Positions 61,601-64,000 of a stretch of DNA of 64,000 bases are shown in pieces. The notes beneath the pieces were generated by a model. It was not told the origin of the DNA. It searched no databases and saw nothing but the letters and a program-made list of their open reading frames with translations. The first letter of the stretch is position 1. The number at the start of each line of letters is the position of its first letter. Source of the DNA: Desulfospira joergensenii DSM 10085 (GTDB lineage Bacteria > Desulfobacterota > Desulfobacteria > Desulfobacterales > Desulfobacteraceae); assembly GCF_000420085.1 (NCBI RefSeq), contig NZ_ATUG01000003.1, forward strand, positions 682,001 through 746,000. The letters are read 5' to 3'. The position numbers were made by a program, and so were the translations under genes.

Positions 61601-64000
61601 GAGATGATCCGCTCCAAGGAGCTGTACTTTCAGCTTTTGTTTCCCGGAAGCGGACAGATTGTGTTTCCAGGTGTTCTCTTTGACCACTTCGTTGACAATC
61701 AGATCTCCTTCGCTGACCTCGGGTTGAAGGCCGTAGATCTCATACCGGTAATTTTCAACCTGCTTGAGAAGATCTCCCGTTCCAAGGCCCTGGAGTTTGG
61801 GGGTGGCAGATACCTTTACCTGTATCTCCCCTGGAATGTGGTATCCAGAAGGCGGGCTTATCTCCAGGGTAACCTCAAAGAGGTTTTGGACCTGTTTTAA
61901 AATATCCCGGTACTCTTCCTCCATTTTTTTTACCAGTTCCTTGACCTGCCCTCCCCGTTCCAACGGTTTTCCGGCAACCAGGTTCACAGGGACATCGGTC
62001 AGGATATCCTTACTCTGGGAAGCTTCGTCCTTGTCGTTTTTCTTAAATTCTTTAAACACCATCTGCCCGATGGGTTTGTCAAATTCACCTCTGCTGAGTT
62101 CCTCCGGTTTGACCAGCATATTCTGGAGTTTGTGAATCTGCATGCGAAGCTGGACAGCATCCTTCCAAAGGGGATGGCTGGGTACCAGTTGAACATCCCC
62201 GTTGCTGGACCACCAATTGTAGAGGGTCGCGGTCAGTTTTCGAATTGGATCTGTCCAGGAGTATTCGGATTCCGGGATCTGGGGAGGTTTAAACCCCATG
62301 GAGATCAGAATAGCCCCGATATCTGCACTCACCTTCATGGTCTCCTCTTTATATTTCCCCTGCCAATTGTCGGCAATGGATGCCACGGAGGAGGGATCCG
62401 ACACCTTTTCACCCTCATCGGCTGTATCCAGCTGGCCAAACCAGGAAACCGGCAGGGGCTTTAAATGCACATGATAGGGAGAGATGTCGATCTTGCCCTT
62501 TTCTTTCACCAGCTTCTGGGTATTGGCCAGGGTATTTAAAATACCGTCATAAGCTTTTTCATGGGCGATAAGGATGTCGGTAATATCTCCAATGGTATAT
62601 CTGGCAAGCTTGGGAACATCCTCCCTTGTATCCACCACAACACCATAGCCAAGATAGCTCTTGACCCTGTAATAGCTTCTCACCAGGTCCAGATAGGATT
62701 CGGGGAACTCAATTTTTGGATCGGCATTCTTGTCGTCTTTATACTTCTCAAGCCAGTTCACGCATTTTGTAAGGGTTTCCCGCTGGGGCTTGATGGACTC
62801 CCACCATTGGTCGGTAATGGGGATGTCCTTTTCCGGATCATATGCCACGTTGATAAAAGGATCTGCCGATCGGGCAATATTTTTCCAGACCTTTTTATCC
62901 AATTCGATCATCCGTTCCCTTAATTTTTTTAATTCATCAGGATAATCAGACACATCTGAATTTTGGATATCGTCCTTCATCTTCTGCTTGGCAGCTTCTT
63001 TTAAAATGGCCGGCAGCACCACCTTTTCCAGTAAAATCTGGCGTTTGACCCAGAAATCCTGCATCAGATAACCCAGGTTCTTTAACACCCCGTACCGGAC
63101 CCCATCCACAAAGGTGGCCGTCCAGGTCCCCCATCCCTCATTGGTTCCTGTACCGATCTGAATCAGCCGCTCTTTTTTTTGGGAAATGACCGTAGCGTCT
63201 TCCCGGGTGGGGACCTGGATACCATAGACTGATTTGAGCCAGGACTGGGTCCAATAGCTGGAGTCAGTACTGATCACCGGCAGGCTGATTAAAGAGGGCC
63301 AGCTGGTGATGGACCATCCGCCAAAGACCTGGGAAATGGCCTTGGTATCGATATCGATCATCTGATCCTTGGCAATGTATCCCCCCTTATAGGCGATATC
63401 CATCAAGGAGAGACGGGGGTTGACCTTGATCTTGCTTTTTTTCAGCATGATTCCGTCCTTGACTTCATCGGACAGAAGTTTGGCAAGCCTTTTCGTATTG
63501 GAAGCAGGAATCCTATCTTCATGGTTTTTTCCATCCCATTCGATATATCCCTGGAATATCGGATCCTTTTTATAGCTGCGGTTCTTGGGATCACTGGCCT
63601 GGGAAGTCTTGCCTTTTTCACCTTTTTTTTCCCCGTCCTTGTCCGGGTATTCCCAGACACCATTTTCCAGCAGCAGTTGAAAGATCTCTCCCTTTGAGGC
63701 GGAAAGGGAATACTTGTTCCAGCCCCAGGAGGCGATTCCGTGGACCGCATAGGCATAGGCAAGGTAAGGCTGATAAGCAACCACAAGATCGTTGAACAAT
63801 ACCTTTCCAAGATCAGTATAAAGGGTGTCGTCCATGAAACTGTTCCCGGCCAGGGTGGCCAGGGTGGAAAGATAATTTCCCCCTTTTAAGGGGACATTGG
63901 CATACTCTGAAAGGTTGAGGGCATTGGCAAGGATCTGGGAATGGGCAATGGCAAGCTCTTTTGGATCCATTCCGGCCTTTGTGGCAATTTTCCGAAGATT
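58622..64000 (-). CDS. Very large unknown protein, C-terminal part (runs off right edge)
   Basis: The frame stays open past the window end; at least 1792 residues are present and the start lies outside. The first ~500 visible residues are soluble and helical-looking (SLMDIAYKGGYIAKDQMIDIDT, WVKRQILLEK). From ~700 on, it is beta-rich with repeated Ig-like or beta-sandwich units (for example GYHIPGEIQVKVSATP, LEPWEVTVKPITVSVQDK, ITVSGKWQIAEDN-like parts). The C-terminus has a GSSSGSGG linker and four or more cysteines. No recognisable catalytic motif or anchor. It looks like an exported surface or secretion-related protein, but the signal peptide is not visible. Confidence 0.7.
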   Translation of the reverse strand, partial: NLRKIATKAGMDPKELAIAHSQILANALNLSEYANVPLKGGNYLSTLATLAGNSFMDDTLYTDLGKVLFNDLVVAYQPYLAYAYAVHGIASWGWNKYSLSASKGEIFQLLLENGVWEYPDKDGEKKGEKGKTSQASDPKNRSYKKDPIFQGYIEWDGKNHEDRIPASNTKRLAKLLSDEVKDGIMLKKSKIKVNPRLSLMDIAYKGGYIAKDQMIDIDTKAISQVFGGWSITSWPSLISLPVISTDSSYWTQSWLKSVYGIQVPTREDATVISQKKERLIQIGTGTNEGWGTWTATFVDGVRYGVLKNLGYLMQDFWVKRQILLEKVVLPAILKEAAKQKMKDDIQNSDVSDYPDELKKLRERMIELDKKVWKNIARSADPFINVAYDPEKDIPITDQWWESIKPQRETLTKCVNWLEKYKDDKNADPKIEFPESYLDLVRSYYRVKSYLGYGVVVDTREDVPKLARYTIGDITDILIAHEKAYDGILNTLANTQKLVKEKGKIDISPYHVHLKPLPVSWFGQLDTADEGEKVSDPSSVASIADNWQGKYKEETMKVSADIGAILISMGFKPPQIPESEYSWTDPIRKLTATLYNWWSSNGDVQLVPSHPLWKDAVQLRMQIHKLQNMLVKPEELSRGEFDKPIGQMVFKEFKKNDKDEASQSKDILTDVPVNLVAGKPLERGGQVKELVKKMEEEYRDILKQVQNLFEVTLEISPPSGYHIPGEIQVKVSATPKLQGLGTGDLLKQVENYRYEIYGLQPEVSEGDLIVNEVVKENTWKHNLSASGKQKLKVQLLGADHLPLSVTEHELIADPAWLDGELIVHDNFSLTDPVTINLGRGSALENPVGELKTPGKFTLEIKRINDGLVNPPRDNPDIKPLTAIAKIIPQVDSTQRASAGMSIVTSNKSDVHSAASILSLVKPLEFQLATPVNIKVNVTDASGSQVKSDITASSGQQVVSLPDELILRLKNQDPVSVKAERKEPAPGVSATGKAVLYDSATMKGEMGFDVQLDFFDAGNLTVEGRFVPVPGIEPAPVFSNGQMRSNISEKQEVGADGSFSFTNTRAVLLNKALMVYGVMFSDDGRIFKPKGGAFTTPLKKGRTLKLGTIELEPWEVTVKPITVSVQDKTGNAIPHDMVKVQLGSEPAAWDGKHFSGAWTIRKKDEELKITAELTLFNGSRVKGETILATAGIDLLKKSPPPPKTVLIPLNVHASLTVEGSTAIVLEKGKQKPNAVKLEFPGTGETARAALDEAFSVLIIGPFEIHKKLDVEARAQDLKDKILYRASGSGTIPELPTLDVGKLTLKSDKGGDFLGIGTMQVTGANGGNPVLGKPMKGSADIVVGKYEGPVSVEWTRQSDMLVEKSFKDYISPGESFSVTVSMPEVPEAMRTNDDVLELRISDEIDKEAVKSFPFTWESGDEFLGFQFISVKKQKRGTKFTIGEKINVSGKWQIAEDNGISRTLVYYANGTEFFREDLSVPKGKIFSHSAILDTKGVKKGLMEVRADMVNDDPVALTKGMGKVHMAEPEDRILSAGAGSSSGSGGNSKKFTQGDKVFIYADVQAAEGKEGTRSLTLKYRGRVILSESFDLLGDEKASRSFQINSDKLSARNHAFTLELFDEEGKRQDYEVVRIKLAEKQQSQSAGIGGLQNVTCTGDTVSIKVWDHSSQDGDIITLTLGDQVVLSGFNMGWDKKNIIGCGGSEPSGPPCAFLNLPLKSGNNVPVSVTAHNQGDGGPNTAALKVEGGCTPELQYWNLKTGETSSIYISKGTEPEPENEQTGASNDASGGQSVIQSWP

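Noticed and set aside
1..64000. CRISPR arrays, rRNA genes or prophage modules
   Set aside because: No regularly spaced short repeats, no rRNA-like stretch and no phage structural genes were seen.

Overview
The window looks like a chromosomal segment of an anaerobic sulfate-reducing Desulfobacterota, probably Desulfobacteraceae-like (inference). The main reasons are a selenocysteine-rich HdrA-MvhDGA operon, a selenopeptide/radical-SAM pair of the SbtA/SbtM type, many PAS-type sensor kinases, and a molybdate operon. Base composition is moderate to GC-rich, except for an AT-rich island at about 26-33 kb.

Region 1 (1-10.2 kb, all minus strand) is one long sodium/proton antiporter locus. Read 5' to 3' it holds an NhaD-type antiporter, two sensor kinases, two receiver proteins flanking a tandem universal stress protein, and then a Mrp/Mbh-type multisubunit antiporter (E, F, G, MbhD-like, fused MbhE-MnhB, C, D), with subunit D running off the left edge. 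Region 2 (10.7-15 kb) has yaeQ, small unknown genes, the selenopeptide sbtA with two in-frame UGA codons, its radical SAM maturase sbtM, a PilZ protein and tRNA-Pro(GGG). Region 3 (15.2-21.9 kb) is an electron-bifurcation operon: hydrogenase maturation protease, HdrA, MvhD, MvhG and MvhA. HdrA, MvhD and MvhA each read through an in-frame UGA, so conventional ORF calling truncates all three. A strong terminator closes the operon.

Region 4 (22-33 kb) is accessory DNA: an IS91-type remnant, a large hybrid sensor kinase, an RraA-like gene whose 5' end is made by an insertion sequence, an IS3-family element nested inside a DDE-transposase element with clean target duplications, and then a minus-strand array of small cassettes (two GNAT acetyltransferases, a zinc-ribbon membrane protein and a truncated membrane protein) separated by attC-like sites. 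The array looks like an integron cassette cluster without an integrase. A decayed chemoreceptor ends the island.

Region 5 (33-46 kb) holds a receiver protein, a DUF917-like protein with an added beta-sandwich domain, a propeller-type sensor kinase, a rhomboid protease, a DUF523-DUF1722/unknown/SDR-DUF2867/flavin-oxidase-like group and a CoA-transferase-GNAT fusion. Region 6 (45.8-51.8 kb) has a lipoprotein/permease/ATPase export locus, then two tandem, near-identical 47-residue peptides too short for usual ORF cut-offs, and a PAS-LuxR regulator. Region 7 (52-64 kb) holds an AEC transporter, FosX, a MaoC-like protein, modABC with a divergent HTH/ligand-binding regulator, a NifX-like protein, and the C-terminal part of a very large unknown protein that runs off the right edge.

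The strongest signals are the selenopeptide sbtA (four S-G/A-C/U-S motifs, lipobox-like site, fdhF-like SECIS hairpin), the three-selenoprotein hydrogenase operon, the tandem 47-residue peptides and the cassette array. No database search was possible, so family names rest on motif recognition.
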